From: Schistocerca nitens
Taxonomy: Eukaryota; Arthropoda; Insecta; Orthoptera; Acrididae
Assembly: GCF_023898315.1 (NCBI RefSeq)
Contig: NC_064618.1
Span: 188,595,548-188,659,547, forward strand
Length of the DNA: 64,000 nt
Direction of reading: 5' to 3'
Below the pieces are notes generated by a model. It was not told the DNA's origin. It worked only from the letters and a program-made list of their open reading frames with translations, and did not search any database. The position numbers and the translations under genes are program-made. Shown here piece after piece: positions 12,690-25,816 of the stretch (within the stretch, counting starts at the first letter, position 1; the number at the start of each line of letters is the position of its first letter).

Positions 12690-15600
12690 GTTTTGACTCA
12701 TCAGTCTTCTGACTAGTTTGATGTGGCCTGCCTCGAAACCCTCTCCTGGCCAATCCTCTTCATCTCAGAGTAGCACCTGCAACCTACATCCTCAATTATT
12801 TACTGGATGTATTCCTATCTCCGTCTTCCTCTACCGTTGTTGCTCTCTACAGCTCCCTCTAGTTCCTTGGAAGTCATTTACCGATGTCTTAACGGATGTC
12901 CTATCATACGGTCCCTTCTCATTGACAGTGTTTTCCACATGTTCCTCTCCAATACTGTGCAGAACCTCCTCTCTCCTTACCTTATCAGTCCACCCAAGTT
13001 TCAACATTCATCTGTAGCAGCGCATCGTAAATGCTTATATTCTCTTCTGTTCCGGTTTTCTCACAGTCCATGATTCACTAACATGCAATGCTGTTCTCCA
13101 AACGTACTTTCTCAGAAATTTCTTCCTCAAATTAAGATCTCTGTTTGATACTACTAGACTTCTCTTAGCCGGAATGACCTTTTTGCCAGTGCTAGTCTGC
13201 TTTTGATGTCCTCCTTGCGCCGACCATCATTGATTATTTTCCTGCCTAGGTAGCAGAATTACTTAATTTCATCTCCTTTGTGACCCTAAATCCTGATGTT
13301 AGGTTTCTCACTGTCCTCTTTTTCGCTACTCCTCATTACTTTCGTCATTCTTCGATTTACTCCCAATCCATGTTCTGTATTCACTAGACTGATCATTCCA
13401 TTAAGCAGATCATGTAATTCTTCTTCACTTTCACACAGAATATGAATATGATCAGTGAATCTTACAATTGATATCCTTTTAGTTAGTACTTTAATCCCAC
13501 TCCTGAATCTTTCTTTCATTTCCATCGCTGCTTCTTCGGTGTAAAGATTGAACAACAAGGGGGAGAGTCTACACCACTGTCTCACAGCCTTCTTAATCAG
13601 AGCACTTCGCTCAGCCATGTTATTCCCTCTTGGTACTTGTGCACATTTTATATTACTCATCTCTCCCTGTAGCATATCTCTATTATTCTCAGAGTTTGGA
13701 ATATCTTGCACCATTTTACAATGTTGAACGCTTTTTCCAGGTCGACAATTCCCATGGACGTATTTTGATCTTTCTTCAGTCTTGCTTCCATTATCAATCG
13801 CAACGTCAGATTTGTTTCTCTAGTGCCTTTGCCTATTCTAAAGCCAAACCGATCGTGATCTAACACATCCTCACTTTTCTTCTCCATTCTTATTTATATT
13901 ATTCTTGTCAGCAACTTGGATGCATGAGCTATTAATCTGATTGTGCTGTAATTCTTGCACTTTTCAGCTCTTCCAGTCTTCGGAATTGTATGGATAATAT
14001 GTTTCTGAAAGTCAGATAGTGCGTCGCCAGACCCAAACATTCAACACACCAATGTGAACAGTCTTTTCGTTGCCACTTCCCCCAACGGCCTGAAAAATTC
14101 TGATGGAATGCTATCTATCCCTTCTACCTTATTTGATCTCGTCATCCAAGGCTCTCTTATATTATGATTCTGGTAATGGATCCACTACCTCTTCTATAAC
14201 GATTCCTGTGTTTTCTTCAGTGAGTTCAGACAAATCGTACCCATTATAGTGGCCTTCAGTGTATTCTTTCCACCTGGCCTCTCTCTCCTCTGCATCTAAC
14301 AGCGAAGCTGCCATTGCACTTTTAATGTTACCACTTTTCCTTTCAATTTCACCCACGATCGTTTTGAGGTTTCTATAAGCTGAACATTCCATTTTTCTAG
14401 TTTTCTAGCATCCCCACCACGTTCAAGCTTCTGGAATTCCACACCTCGACTCGCAGAATGTAATGCTTTCGTTGATTATTCAGTCTTTTCCTGGTGCCAT
14501 TACGTCTTAGCTTCCTATTTACTTCATGCCTCAGCGACTTTTATTTCTGTATTCCTGAACTGCCATGAACATTTTTGTACTTCCTCGTCTCATGGATCAA
14601 CTGAAGTATATCGTCTGCTACCCATGGTTTCTTTGCACTTACTTTCTTTGTACCAATGTTCTTGTTTCCAACTTTTGTGAGCGCCCTTTTGAGAGATGTA
14701 TGTTCCTCTTCAACTGTACTGCTTACTGAGCTACTCCTTATTGCTGTATCTATAGCCTTAGAAAACTTTTGAGGTATCTCTTTGTTCCTTGTTACTTCCG
14801 TATCCAACTTCTTTGCGTATCGATTCTTCCTGAGTAACCTCTTAAGCTTCAGCCTACTCTTTATCACTATGCCCTACAGCCCAGTATCTGATTTCGGAAT
14901 CTCTTCCTGACCATGATGTAATCTAACTGAAATCTTCCCCTGTCGCCCAGCCTTTTCCAAATATACCTCCTCATCTTGTGGTTCTTGAATCGAGTATTCG
15001 CTATTACCAGCTGAAATTTATTACAGAACTCAATTAGTCTTTCTCTTCTCTCATTCCTTGTCCCTATCCCATGTTCTCCTGTAGCCGTTTCTTCTACTCC
15101 TTTCCATACAACAGCATTTCAGTTACCCATGACTATTAGATTTTCGTTTCTCCTTAGGTAATATATTATCCTTTCGATATCCTCATATACTTTCTCTCTT
15201 CGTCTTCAGCTTGCTACCCTGGCATGTATAAATGAACTATTGTTGTCGATGATGGTTTGTTGTCGATTCTGAAAACAACTACCCCGTCAGTGAAATGTTG
15301 AAGTACCACACTCTCTACCCTACCTTTCTACTCATAACGAATCCTGTTGCCGTTATTCGATGTTCTGCTGCTATTGGTATTACCCTATACTCCTCCGACC
15401 AGAAGTCCTTGTCTTCTTTCAATTTCACTTCCCTGACACATGCTATACCTACTTTTAGCCTTTGCATTCCCCTTTTCAAGTTTTCTACCTTTCCTACCAC
15501 GTTCAAGCTTCTGTCATTCCACGCCCCGACTCGTAGAATGTAATGCGTTTGTTGGTTATTCGGTCTTTTTCTCATGGTCACCTCCCCCTTGGGAGTCACC

Positions 15601-16000
15601 TCCCATAGATCCGAATGGGGGATTACTCCAGCACGTTTTGCCAATGGAGAGATCATGATGACACTTTTTTTTCAATTACAGGCTTCATGCCCTGTTGATA
15701 CACGCTATGTGTGTTCAGTGCTGTGGTTTCCATTGTCTTCTGCATCCTCATGGAATTGATCGTTACTGATTCTTCCACCTTTAGATGCAGTTTCCGACCC
15801 AAGCGTCAAGACAGTGCCCTGAACCTCTGTCCGCTCCTCCGCAATCTTTGACAAGGCCGTTGGCAGAATGAAGGTGACTTCTTATGTCGGAAGTTTTCGG
15901 CCACCAATGCTGCTTTTTAATCAAAGGTCGAAACGGTTGGCGGTTTCGAACCTGGAACCGAGGACGTTTTGATTAATGAAAGACGCTACCCATACACGAC
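12690..16000 (-). mobile_element. RTE-like LINE, near full length but dead (copy 2)
   Basis: Read on the minus strand, the leader (about 16000-15660) is shared with the copies at 1-660 and 29130-29560. An endonuclease follows at 15656-15315, with KVENLKRGMQRLKVGIACVREVK resembling the usual NLK/EVKWKEDKDFWSDEYRV block. A connector lies at 14867-14541. The RT N-terminal region lies at 14392-14162, with a LTEENTG stretch. The RT core lies at 13887-13286, with VDLEKAFNIVKW and SPLLFNLYTEEA. The catalytic FADD box reads FTDH here, so the copy is inactive. The C-terminal part lies at 13280-12800. The 3' end is a CATCAAAC...CAGACTGATGAG-type tail near 12690. At about 3.3 kb the length fits an almost complete element. 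Proteins of this family are often misannotated as craniofacial development protein 2-like. Confidence 0.9.
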
Positions 16001-17119
16001 GGACGATCACCTGCATAAACTCCAACATGGCTTGGAGGAATAACCCCTCAAAATACTAGCAACGTGATTCACCCTGGTGAAGCGCACACGCTTGCTGGCT
16101 CCAAATAATTAAGAAAGTTACTTGGCGCTTTGGTACTCGAGGTACTAGGTAAGAAAAATATTTTTCACGTCATGGTTAATGTCACTGAACATAAAATAAA
16201 TTTAAGAATCCCAATAACTTAAAACACACAATCAAATCTAAACTCTGTGGCAGTTACCAAATAGAAAGTACTATGTTTTGATATGAGCCCCATGTTTCTC
16301 AAATCGCCTGGCCAGACACAGGAACAGGGAACAACAACAACAACAGGAAGCTGAACCGGGTCCGATATAGAAGCGGCCGGGCACGAACACCGCACTGGAA
16401 ACCAACCACTCACAATTATCATGCTCACAGCAGGGAGGAGGATCAATCTTTACGAATGCCACGTGGTCTCGGCACAGAAGTAAAGAACCAGAAGTAGTTT
16501 ACGGAACATGCAAAGCCAATATGCAGTGACAAAGTGTGGAAAAACTTGGAGCCGGCAGGAAAATGTGTGGATCGGGATGTTCCTCCACTCGCGCACAGAT
16601 GTGGTCGGCCAAAGGAATAATGTGGAAACTCCCATTTCCGGTAGTCGCATATCGTATCCGGATGATGCTCAGCCAGACGAACTTGGAAGTCACACCGACG
16701 GCGCACCTGCGCTGTCCGTGCAGCTCCTCACTGCCTCCCTATGGACTGCACTGCTCCATTCCAGTGTCATTCTTAACTTTCTGTGCATCCTTCTTGTGCC
16801 CATGAGCTTGAGTGCTTACTCAGTTGTCTACGATGATATCTTTGACTCTGCTGCTGTTTTGGTGTCCCGTCCTGTATCAACTATTACCTTCTTTATTTTC
16901 CTCCTTTAGTTTTTAGATGAAACACTCGCAATATCTCTGTCCATAGAACTTGGGTCTTATCTCATTTTGTTAAAATTTTTCAGTAATTCCTATGTTATTT
17001 ACTCATTCCGATTTCAGTGTGCTCTACATTATTACTGCATTACGTTACGGTTTTTTTCCGGACTTAGTATAATTACTACTTCACAATTCTTTTTATAAAT
17101 CATTGCCTAATCACAATGC
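16001..17119. other. Unassigned region with overlapping ORFs on both strands
   Basis: Between 16210 and 16910 both strands keep open frames of 60-133 codons (plus 16508-16909; minus 16706-16443 and 16446-16219), and local GC content is higher than in the neighbours. No domain, splice context or transposon end was recognised. It may be part of an unclassified repeat. Confidence 0.3.
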
Positions 17120-17400
17120 AATCGAGTTGGCATCTCCACGTGTCTCTTACTTTTCTATATTTTTATCGATTTGCTTTCGAGTATAGCTGCTCCCTTTAGT
17201 TTGGAAGAGGGTGTTCGCTACAACCAGTTGAAACTGATCTCAAAAATCTTGAAGCTTCTTCCTCTCTCACTCCTATCCCTGCATACACATTTCCCGCAAA
17301 CATTACCTTACATTTCCTCTCCTATAATGGTGTTCCAATCACCTACCATTACTACGATTATCAGATATTTACCTCTTCACGTATCTTGTCGTTTATAGTA
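17120..17400 (-). mobile_element. LINE endonuclease fragment
   Basis: The minus strand near 17375-17330 reads VGDWNTIIGEE, which matches the (M)GDWNA-V-GE signature of APE endonucleases in RTE-like LINEs. About 40 codons on, in a shifted frame, comes LVVANTLFQTKGSSYT, matching the LVVANTLFQ..KR.YTW block. Frameshifts separate the two. The fragment is more diverged than copies 2 and 3 and is probably from another subfamily. Its ends are not defined. Confidence 0.6.
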
Positions 17401-19559
17401 TTTGCATACGCATTTTCTCTCTCCACTTATTATCAGCAAGTGAAGTGGACCTGTTCATTGGTGGCTGAGTAGGGTCTGGTCCTGTTGTAAAATTCTAAAG
17501 AAAACTTCCCAACTTCATTGTTCTCTGAAACTCACCCTCTTATTCAATTACTTGGTCATAACAATCTACACGTCCATAACATCTTTTACTTTTGCTGTGT
17601 GTATCACCCCACTGACCTCTGTTCATTTCGTCCCACTACTACCTGCCATATTCACGTTCTGCCAATACTTCTCCTTTCTGATTATCCAGTTTACACGTAA
17701 CGTTCTGATTTCTATAACCGTGATCCTATAGCTGCTCTCCCGACTTCATTTGATCTAGTTTTGGAAAATGAGTGTGATTCCTTACACAAGAGTTAAAGCT
17801 GATTATTTTTATTCGCCATTCGAGCTGTGCTTGGGATCAAGGTCAAGTGCCTTGACCTCTGGTGTCACAGTTTTTGAAAATGCCTGATTACACACCTTAT
17901 AGCGCGACCTTATGTCAAACATAATGTCCTTTAACGGGAGCGGCTATTTGAGCGACACATTTGAGCTTCGAATGCTTTTTCTACTAACAATAAAAGGTAA
18001 AATCGATTGAAGTAGTACAGGTTCTTTAATCATGATGCTTCATTGCAATGAGACATTAATAAAAATATATGGAAAGTTCTTTACAATTTCTTGTACAGTT
18101 TCTTATTCTATCTCGAGTAAGCTTATGCAGCTACTTAGTGCTGACGATGATCACTTTGATCGAAACTGATCATACGTAAACAATTGTACAACTGAGGTGG
18201 GTGAATATACGATGTAAAAGTGTAACCATCAAAATAATTACTATTGTCTCTGGTGGCGAACTTATAGGCAGTAGTTTAACATCCTGTAAATAAACGAAAT
18301 CCTAAATCGCTCTAAAGCTAAAGTATATAAATCTCCTTCTCCTCATTCTACTCCATATCTAAAAACCGACAAACTGAATTCTTCCATAAACTAAAAACTG
18401 CTGATATAAAGCTACCCTCTTCAAATGTGCGTTTCCATCTCAAACCCATGGTCCTTCTTAAAAACGTCTCCCTGGCACCGTTTTTCTTGAAAAACTAAAC
18501 CTTCTTGGACGTTACAAATTCGTCATTAAATTAAATTTCTTTCTTTACAGTGTAAGTAAGGGATTTGCTGATAACACTCCAAAAACTAAGTTTACTCTTA
18601 AGAACAGGAGCCTCTCCAATTGCTTACATTAACCTGAAACTCTCTTGATCCCTTGTGCCGTATTGGCCAACAGTAACTGGTAGACTGTATTATGTGAGTG
18701 GGCTTATAAATAAAAATCCTCATCCCGAAAACGGTTGTGTACAGAAATACTACATCTAGTAATTTTTGTGTCATACATCTTCAGAATATTTCATCAGCGC
18801 CACAGGAACTATCACCACCTCATGTATTCATCGTTTTACAATTCCCTTATTTCTCATGCCCTCGTAAGTTCAACATTTGCATGTGATAGATTGCACCAGG
18901 CAAAAATTGCTGTAGGATAATAACTTTGATTTCCTTATGCGTATTCGTTAGTTTCTTAGTACTTCAAGCAGTGTCCAAGAAAATGTTCAAACCTCTTTAC
19001 TGTAGCTATTCTAGCAGCTGTTACAAATTATCCAGTGTTCCTTATTGACGAAATCAAGCCAGTTATCGAAACTTGCAAACGCTGTTTGCAATGCATAGAA
19101 TACAAATCACCCTAATATCCAGTATGTGTATAGTTTCTGGTATCAAGAAGTGTACAGTTTCTAGGATAAATCAATTACAGTCTGGTGCTTAGTGTCGATA
19201 TCTAATACGCCCTGTTTGTGACATTGTATAATGTCAATATATTGGGTATCCTCTAAATAAATGTAGCATCTTTTAAGACCTGGAACTATTGTTTATTCCA
19301 GTCATAAGGCATAGAGTTCTCTGGAAGAATAGCTATTACGCCATGGAATACTTATCGAGTGGACCTTGTTCCTGAAACAGCTCGATTACAGGCTTGGATA
19401 TATTAAAGTATGTGAAAACCAGATAGCAGACACTTTATAAAAGCATCCAGTAAGGGACGAAAATTCTGTCAGGCGTGTGATATAGATTATGAATTTACAG
19501 TAATGTCACAAAATGTTTTAGATCGGTAATGATAGTAAGAGGAATCTTCAAGGAGTTAT
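17401..19559. other. No recognisable gene
   Basis: AT-rich DNA with no open frame above about 65 codons and no recognised repeat. The right-hand end may contain further remains of the gypsy element that becomes recognisable at about 19560. Confidence 0.45.
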
Positions 19560-20920
19560 AAAGAAGACAAACCAAGGCCCTATCTAGAAACGGATAAGAT
19601 GGAACACAGGCATGAAATATCAAGAGAATTTTATGATATTTATAGAGCGATCCCATTCATAATGTATGGAGAGAAGAGGGAAACTGGAACTTATGTCTCC
19701 TTGAGAGATACACCGATGAGAGGAATAAATGTACTCGTGAAAGCTATGGATTCTATGACCCACAGAATCTGCTAGAAAATTTCGTTTACAATCCACATAA
19801 CAGAGCTAGGAATCTGTTAGCCATATATGATAGATACAAGAGAGTGAAGGCAAATAAAGGTAACTAAGGAAATATGCAATGTATTATTCCAGATAAGCTT
19901 TTAAGTTTAGTGGTAATGGATTCGCATGAACCGCTAAACAGATCATCTGGAGAACTCTCATCTATATCAAACAGGGTTCACTCACGAGTGCAGAAATTTT
20001 GGAAATCATCGAAAAAATCCATAAAACCTGTTTCTAACACATTGGAAGATGCTCAACATTATTGACAGATAGTAGGATACAATTTATATAAAACAATGGA
20101 ACTCATTCATTGGATGCAGCGAGAAAAACACGTTTCTGTATCTAATTAATACTTAGTGATTAGAGCAGAAAAACTGATGGCTTGTGCAAGTTCTATTGGT
20201 TCAAATTTTTGCTCAACTATGTGGTTAATTTGAACAATGTGCATCATACATGCACTGGAATTCCCGAGTTAGAAAATGAAGATTAGGACAACAATGAACT
20301 TAATATCATTAGATGTTGATTTTCTACCAAATGCGGCTAAGACGTCACAAGAAAGAGAAAAAATAGTTTCATATGGCTCTGATCACTATGGGGCTTAACA
20401 TTTGAGGTCATCAGTCCCCGAGACATAGAACTACTTAAACCTAACTAACCTAAGGGCATCACACACAGCCATGCCCGAAGCAGGATTCGAACCTGCGACC
20501 GAAGCAACAGCGCGGTTCGAGACTGAAGCGTCCAGAACTGCTCGGCCACATTGGCCGGCAAGAAAGAGAAGCATAGTTCTGAAAGTAGCTGGAGAAATGT
20601 CGACGTGAGAGAAACGCAAGGCATGATGGGAGAAGAACACTGATCATTGGCGTTCTTGTTTTAGTCAAGACCCTTTAGATGTAATCATAATTGACACCGG
20701 AAATGCAAGAATTCTTTGATTTACATTTTGGCCCATGTATTGTAGTGTGACATCCTTATGGAATACTTACAAATCAAAGTACTGAAGTCAATCAGTATGC
20801 TGTGACTAGAGAATGTAATGGAACTGAAGATGCAGGGTGAAAAAGACGTGGCAGGTAAATGATCAGTATCGATAGAAGTAGAGAGTGTAAGTGACTATTC
20901 GTTTCAAGAAATCAACAGAT
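19560..20920 (+). mobile_element. Ty3/gypsy integrase remnant, split by a SINE
   Basis: On the plus strand, with several frame changes, the order matches a gypsy integrase. A zinc-binding-region-like stretch lies around 19740-19860. IIPDKLLSLVVMDSHEPLNRSSGEL (19880-19960) matches the D-L-GPLPRSSGG start of the catalytic core. AEILEIIEKIHKTC...TLLTDSRIQF (19990-20085) carries the second core aspartate block. A late segment before and after the SINE includes FFDLHFGPCIVV (about 20710-20745) and KSNQYAVT-like sequence (about 20790). Many stops are present, so it is dead. No LTR or reverse transcriptase was recognised next to it. Confidence 0.65.
20360..20558 (-). mobile_element. tRNA-derived SINE (family 1) inside gypsy remnant
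   Basis: The minus strand gives a head with GCCGGCCAATGTGGCCGAGC, a B box GGTTCGAATCC, the TTAGGTTAGTTAGGTTTAAG linker and the GGGGACTGATGACCTCAAAT core, ending near GAGCCATATG. It is flanked by a perfect 12-bp target-site duplication, CAAGAAAGAGAA at 20348-20359 and 20559-20570. It is full length (199 bp) and well preserved compared with its host element. Confidence 0.95.
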
Positions 20921-22669
20921 TTGTCAGTACCAGATTAGTATCACGAATGATACTTCAATCTAATAACCAAATCTGACTTTTTTGGAGTCGTGGCAGCGCA
21001 TTGAAAATATGGTGCAGGCTCAATTACTGGTACCCTTGTAGAAGAAAAGGATGCACAGGTGAATTGGTGTCACTATGGCATTCATATTCTGCACGTGATA
21101 ATTTAATTTCATTGAAATACTTGGACAGAATGAGTACATTTCCAGAGAACCGCTGTTTATTTATCTTTATTTTCACGTATTTTATCTTTCTGCTGTCTTA
21201 CAATGATGACACTTGCTTGGATATTGTGTGCTTGAACGTCTGTCAATGTTTATAAGGCAATGCTGTTATATATGTTAGACATTTATGTTAATAAAGACTT
21301 TTAAAACGAATAAAAAGACAGATTTTTCATTGTGAATGGTTTTCTACATTTGAAATTACAATTACCAGTAGTTGTGATGAACAATAAATTCAGATAACTG
21401 AGGTGATGTCTTAAGAGTCAAAAAGGGGTAAGTATAATTTGAAGTGTACAAATAATGCTTTAATTTAACACATTTCAATGTTCAGCTATTGTGTTAGAAA
21501 AGACATGGTGGTATTCTAATATACAATACACTTGGAATACAGTGTTCAGCTATAGTGTACATAAATGTTTGAAAGACTTTAATCTTGGATCAATCATTAG
21601 TATAAAAGTTTCAAAAATTCGTTTACACCCTTAAATATGACATGATTACAGAGTGAGTACAATCGTTACAGGCTAAATAAACATCTATGTTAAAGAACCG
21701 TGATGAACATTAAAACATTTCACTATTAGAGAACATCGACTGAGGTTTTCTGACGCAAATGTTCCTGATCAGTTCTTTACCATTATTCAGTTCAAGTGGC
21801 CTCATACTACACGTAAGCTCTTCTGGATGAAACTGCTTCCTCGAATAAATTGTTCAGCTTCTCTCATACGATTTGTGACATCTGGATGAAGCTAATGTTT
21901 ACTGTTGTCCTTACGAATATAAGGAAATGGCACATTTGTGCAATTTCGAAAAATTCAGAAATACTTTTAAGGGAAGCTGGGTACCTGGACCTTCAAGAAG
22001 TAGCATTTGTCACAGAAAATAACCGAAATAACTAGTTTACGTAACTGATGTACACAATTGTCATCAAAGAATAGCTCGTTCATATCAAAGATAACGATAT
22101 TATGAGAAAAAATACCTATTGATTTTTAAGAAATTACAACCCAAAAACTGCTATACCAACCTTTACACACAGGCTGGGGCAAATAAAGGTGGTCCAGAGA
22201 ACAGAGTACCAGGTTACAAAGAAAGACAACAGAGGAAAGGATATACATTACTAACCTAACTGAAGCAGATGTTGAAATCGGATACCATTCATCTCTTGAC
22301 ACTTTTTAGTCCTCATCAGCAAGCTACTGGATGCGGATCAAAGTTGGGCTGCTGGAATTGCTGAAGTCTCATCCTAAATGTTGTGCTGCAGTTCTTGAAG
22401 ACTATGAGGGTTGTTGTGATGCACTTTAGACTTGAGCCCCCCCCCCCCATGTAAAGTAATCGTACAATGACAGATCGGGTGTCCTAGCTGCGACCAGACT
22501 GACCTCTACTAACTCTCTGCCAGGTGTGAGGATTTTGTAAATGTGCTCCAAGAAACCAGTGAGGATCACGTGGCGGGCATGAACATCGTGTGCGCGTCAC
22601 GGGTTGTGGTTATACTGGTTATGTGGACACATTCACGTCCAGTCGTATCAGGGCGTCCTGGCCACTTTT
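20921..22669. other. No recognisable gene
   Basis: Mostly AT-rich DNA, possibly with the untranslated 3' part of the gypsy element at its left end. A C run lies at 22438-22448. No exon or transposase motif was found. Confidence 0.4.
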
Positions 22670-24150
22670 ATTTGCCCAACAATTAAAGTTCTGTTTCAAA
22701 ACCGTCTAGAAGGAGACCACTGTTCAGAATGCCTTAAAATTTGGACGGAATACTATTGACGCAGTGGGGAACGCCATGGAACAAAAAAGTAACGTAAATT
22801 AGACAAAAAGATGGCACCGTAAGCGTCAAAATGTGCACACCAACATATGCGTGGCACAAGGCTTCCGTGACGCTCGACGAGACGCTCACGATGAAGGGTT
22901 ACGTTCTGCTGGTTACCTTCCTTTACAAGAATGGTGACTGTGTGCCAGTAGAAGTTCGGGACACTCAGGAATTTGAAAACAGGCGTTTGTCCGATATCTG
23001 CTAAGGGCCTGAAGAAAATGATTACAGAATTCGAAAAGACAGTTTCTTTTGGAGTGCAGTGAGGCAGAGGAAGTAAAGTATTTGTCTGACGTCTGTCGAA
23101 ACCATAACCACAACATTGGAAGTGCAGTTGTATGCAGTCATGCAGTGCACGGAGTATTTACTGAATGGTGAACATGCCTGAGAGCGTGGTGCATAAAATC
23201 CTACGAAAAATATTGGATTGCTGTCGATAGAAGATAACTCACGTTTATGAGTTGTTTCCAACTGAACTGTCAGGAAGACAAAGATTCCCACAGTAATCTG
23301 TTGCTTGAGTGGCCACGAATAATTCTGTGGACAGACGAAGCGAATTTCCATTTACAAGGACATACCAGCACGCAGAATGGCATATTACGGGCATCGAAAA
23401 ATCCGTACGCACGTCAAACTCTACCACTTCATTCTGCAACGGTGACTGCGTAGTGCGGGTTGACGCCATCGCATGTCGCAGGGTCGTGCTTCTTCGAGAA
23501 GATGAGTCCTGCGGGTCCTGTTACCGCTACCTTTACTGGTAGACGCTAAGAGAGTCTTTTGCGCTTCAACGTCGTCCAATCATTCAACAGCGTTGAAGTA
23601 TGGGGAGGATGATTTTTATACGAGATGGCGCTCATTGCACAGCCAGTGAAGTCGTTGCTGCAAAGACATTTCGGAAATGCTAGAATTATCATCTGTCATA
23701 TACTTGCAGCCGTGCCGTCAGATTTTAACCTCTAGCTGTATGATTATCTGAAAGATGTTATGTTCAGTGCTCCAATTATAAACATAACTCAATTTAAAGC
23801 ACATAATGCACAATACAGTATGAATGCGACCCCCGAGACTCTCGGATCTGTCGTGGAATAAGATGTTTCTCTATTTCAACTTGTAGCGCAGAAAGGTGGA
23901 CAGCATATCGAATGTGGTTTGCGCCACTCTCACGACTATCAGAGACCCACGTCTGTTTACTTTTAATGCCGCTTTTGGGTTCTGGACAACTAAATACCTA
24001 TTATAAGCATCCGATTCCATATGGTGGGAAGACTTAAAGTAACTAAGATTGCCACAACAACTGGCAGCCGATCTTGATCAATCTGTACGTTGAACAGTAT
24101 GGATGGTGTAACGTGCAACTCAAACGATATCCATCGTATAGCGATTCATC
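22670..24150 (+). mobile_element. Tc1/mariner-superfamily transposon, dead (copy 1)
   Basis: The plus strand reads, through stops and frameshifts, a transposase common in insect genomes. KGYVLLVTFLYKNGDCVPVE (22897-22955) is at the N terminus, followed by a helix-turn-helix region. ILWTDEANFHLQGHTSTQNG (about 23320-23380) carries the first catalytic aspartate. A later block has LQRHFGNARII (23660-23690). KDVMFSAPI (about 23752-23780) is followed by TPETLGSVVE and LVAQKGGQHIE near the C terminus (23830-23915). A 3' untranslated part shared with the copy at 61100-62520 runs to about 24150. Ends are set by similarity to that copy; terminal inverted repeats were not clear. Confidence 0.85.
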
Positions 24151-24484
24151 TATCACCTGTAGCCGATCCCAGCTACAGTAAGACAATTATAGCGTCGTCT
24201 ATTGATAAAATTTCGATTAATATTTTCTTTGTACCTTGATATTTCCATCTGCGTCAGTAATATGCTGCTCAGATTTGATGTCATTCACAGCAGTGGTTGT
24301 TCTACAGAGTTTTGAAACTGTAAATTTAATTATGAACTCCATGATTCTATTCTTGCACAAATAACTATATGTTGTGTGGAAAGCATCATATACACAGCAG
24401 TAAAGTCAACCAACAAGTGATCTACCAACTGATAATATAAAAAAAAATACATTTCTTCGCACTTGTGTGTGTGTGATAAGTATA
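24151..24484. other. Spacer, nothing recognised
   Basis: AT-rich spacer between two DNA transposons, with an A run at 24440-24450 and a short GT run at 24463-24473. Confidence 0.4.
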
Positions 24485-25748
24485 CGAGGTGCGTGAGTAA
24501 AGTAATGAGAATGACAATACTACGAGCGATCTGGCAAATCTGTGTTGATCTGCCTGTGAGACCAGATCCTCAGTCCGAGTTTTAGTTCTGTATAGCCACC
24601 ACCTGCTTTTTGAGATCGCCATCAGTGAAGCCATGTTTTTGTTATGTGTTACGAAAATGGATTAGCGGAATTTAGAACAAAAGTATGGAATAAAGTTTTG
24701 TGTTAGACATCGGGGACTCGGGAGCGTGATCTTTGAAAAGTTGAAAACGGCCCATGGGGAAATTCCTAATGAAGAGCACGAGTTTTTCACTGGCACGAAT
24801 CATATTTGGAAGGACGAGTACACTTTGGAGATGAACCTTGCTCAGGGAGATGTCCAGTTTCTACGAAAACGTCCAACGTGTACGTGCTCCTGTGGGATCA
24901 GACCGACTTTTAACAATAAGGACTACCGGTGACCAGTTAAACTTAAACATTTTCAGCGTACAACAAATTTTGGCCGTAGGCATGCATGTGCCAGAGCTTT
25001 GCGCCAAAACTGGGCCGAAAAACCTCACAACTGAGCAGAAGGTATGTTTGCGTTGAGTACTTCAATGACCACGAATAGTTCAGTCACGTGATAACAAGTG
25101 ATGAATCTCGGATTTCTCAGTACGGTACCGTGACATTGCGGTAAAATGAGGAGCGGCAGTCTGAGACATCTCCTCTGCCGAAAGAAGCTCGAACGGGCAA
25201 ATCAAGGAGGAATGCACTGCTGATTTGCTTTTTTGGCGGTTGGGCTATCATGCATAAAGAATTGGTTCCTCCCGCACAAACTGTTAACGAAATGATTATA
25301 CGAAGACGTCCTCGAAAGGCTCAGGATAAGGGTCAATCGTGTGACACTAGACACTTCAGACAAGTGAATGCTGCATTGCGACAACGCCCCATGCCATACG
25401 ACCACTTCCGTCACTGGATTTTTTGCCTTAAGATGCATTCTTGTTCCACAGACTTCCTATGATATTTACATGATCTCAGTCGTTGCGCATTTCCTTTCCC
25501 GAAACTGAAAAATATCTAATAAGGGTGTCATTTAGGAACTCTGTGTAAAAACCAGAAGGATGTGACCGACATATTAGAATCTCTGCAAGTTGTATTCTTT
25601 CAGCACTGCTATCAGGACTGGGAACAACGACACCACCGGTGTATGGCTACCGCAGGAAACTACTTTGAAGCGGACAATATTCTTTGGAGAAAAAATTAAA
25701 ACTTGCGTAGGTAGAGAATCTGTCTAATTACTTTTCTCACACACCTCG
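24485..25748 (+). mobile_element. mariner-like element with TIRs and TA duplication
   Basis: The ends are inverted repeats, CGAGGTGCGTGAGTAAAGTAAT on the left and CTCACACACCTCG on the right. The element is flanked by TA at 24483-24484 and 25749-25750, the expected mariner target duplication. Its 1264-bp length is normal for mariner. The plus strand holds a broken transposase, with an N-terminal region from about 24650, KNLTTEQKVCLR near 25020-25055, and a VITSDESRISQY-like core near 25095-25125. Many frameshifts make it inactive. It lies 68 bp downstream of the Gr-A stop codon, in opposite orientation to that gene. Confidence 0.9.
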
Positions 25749-25816
25749 TATGGCTTGAAAATGAAACCAGAATGAACAAATGTTTAGCAGCTGCCTGCCG
25801 AGTTTCAAGCGATATG

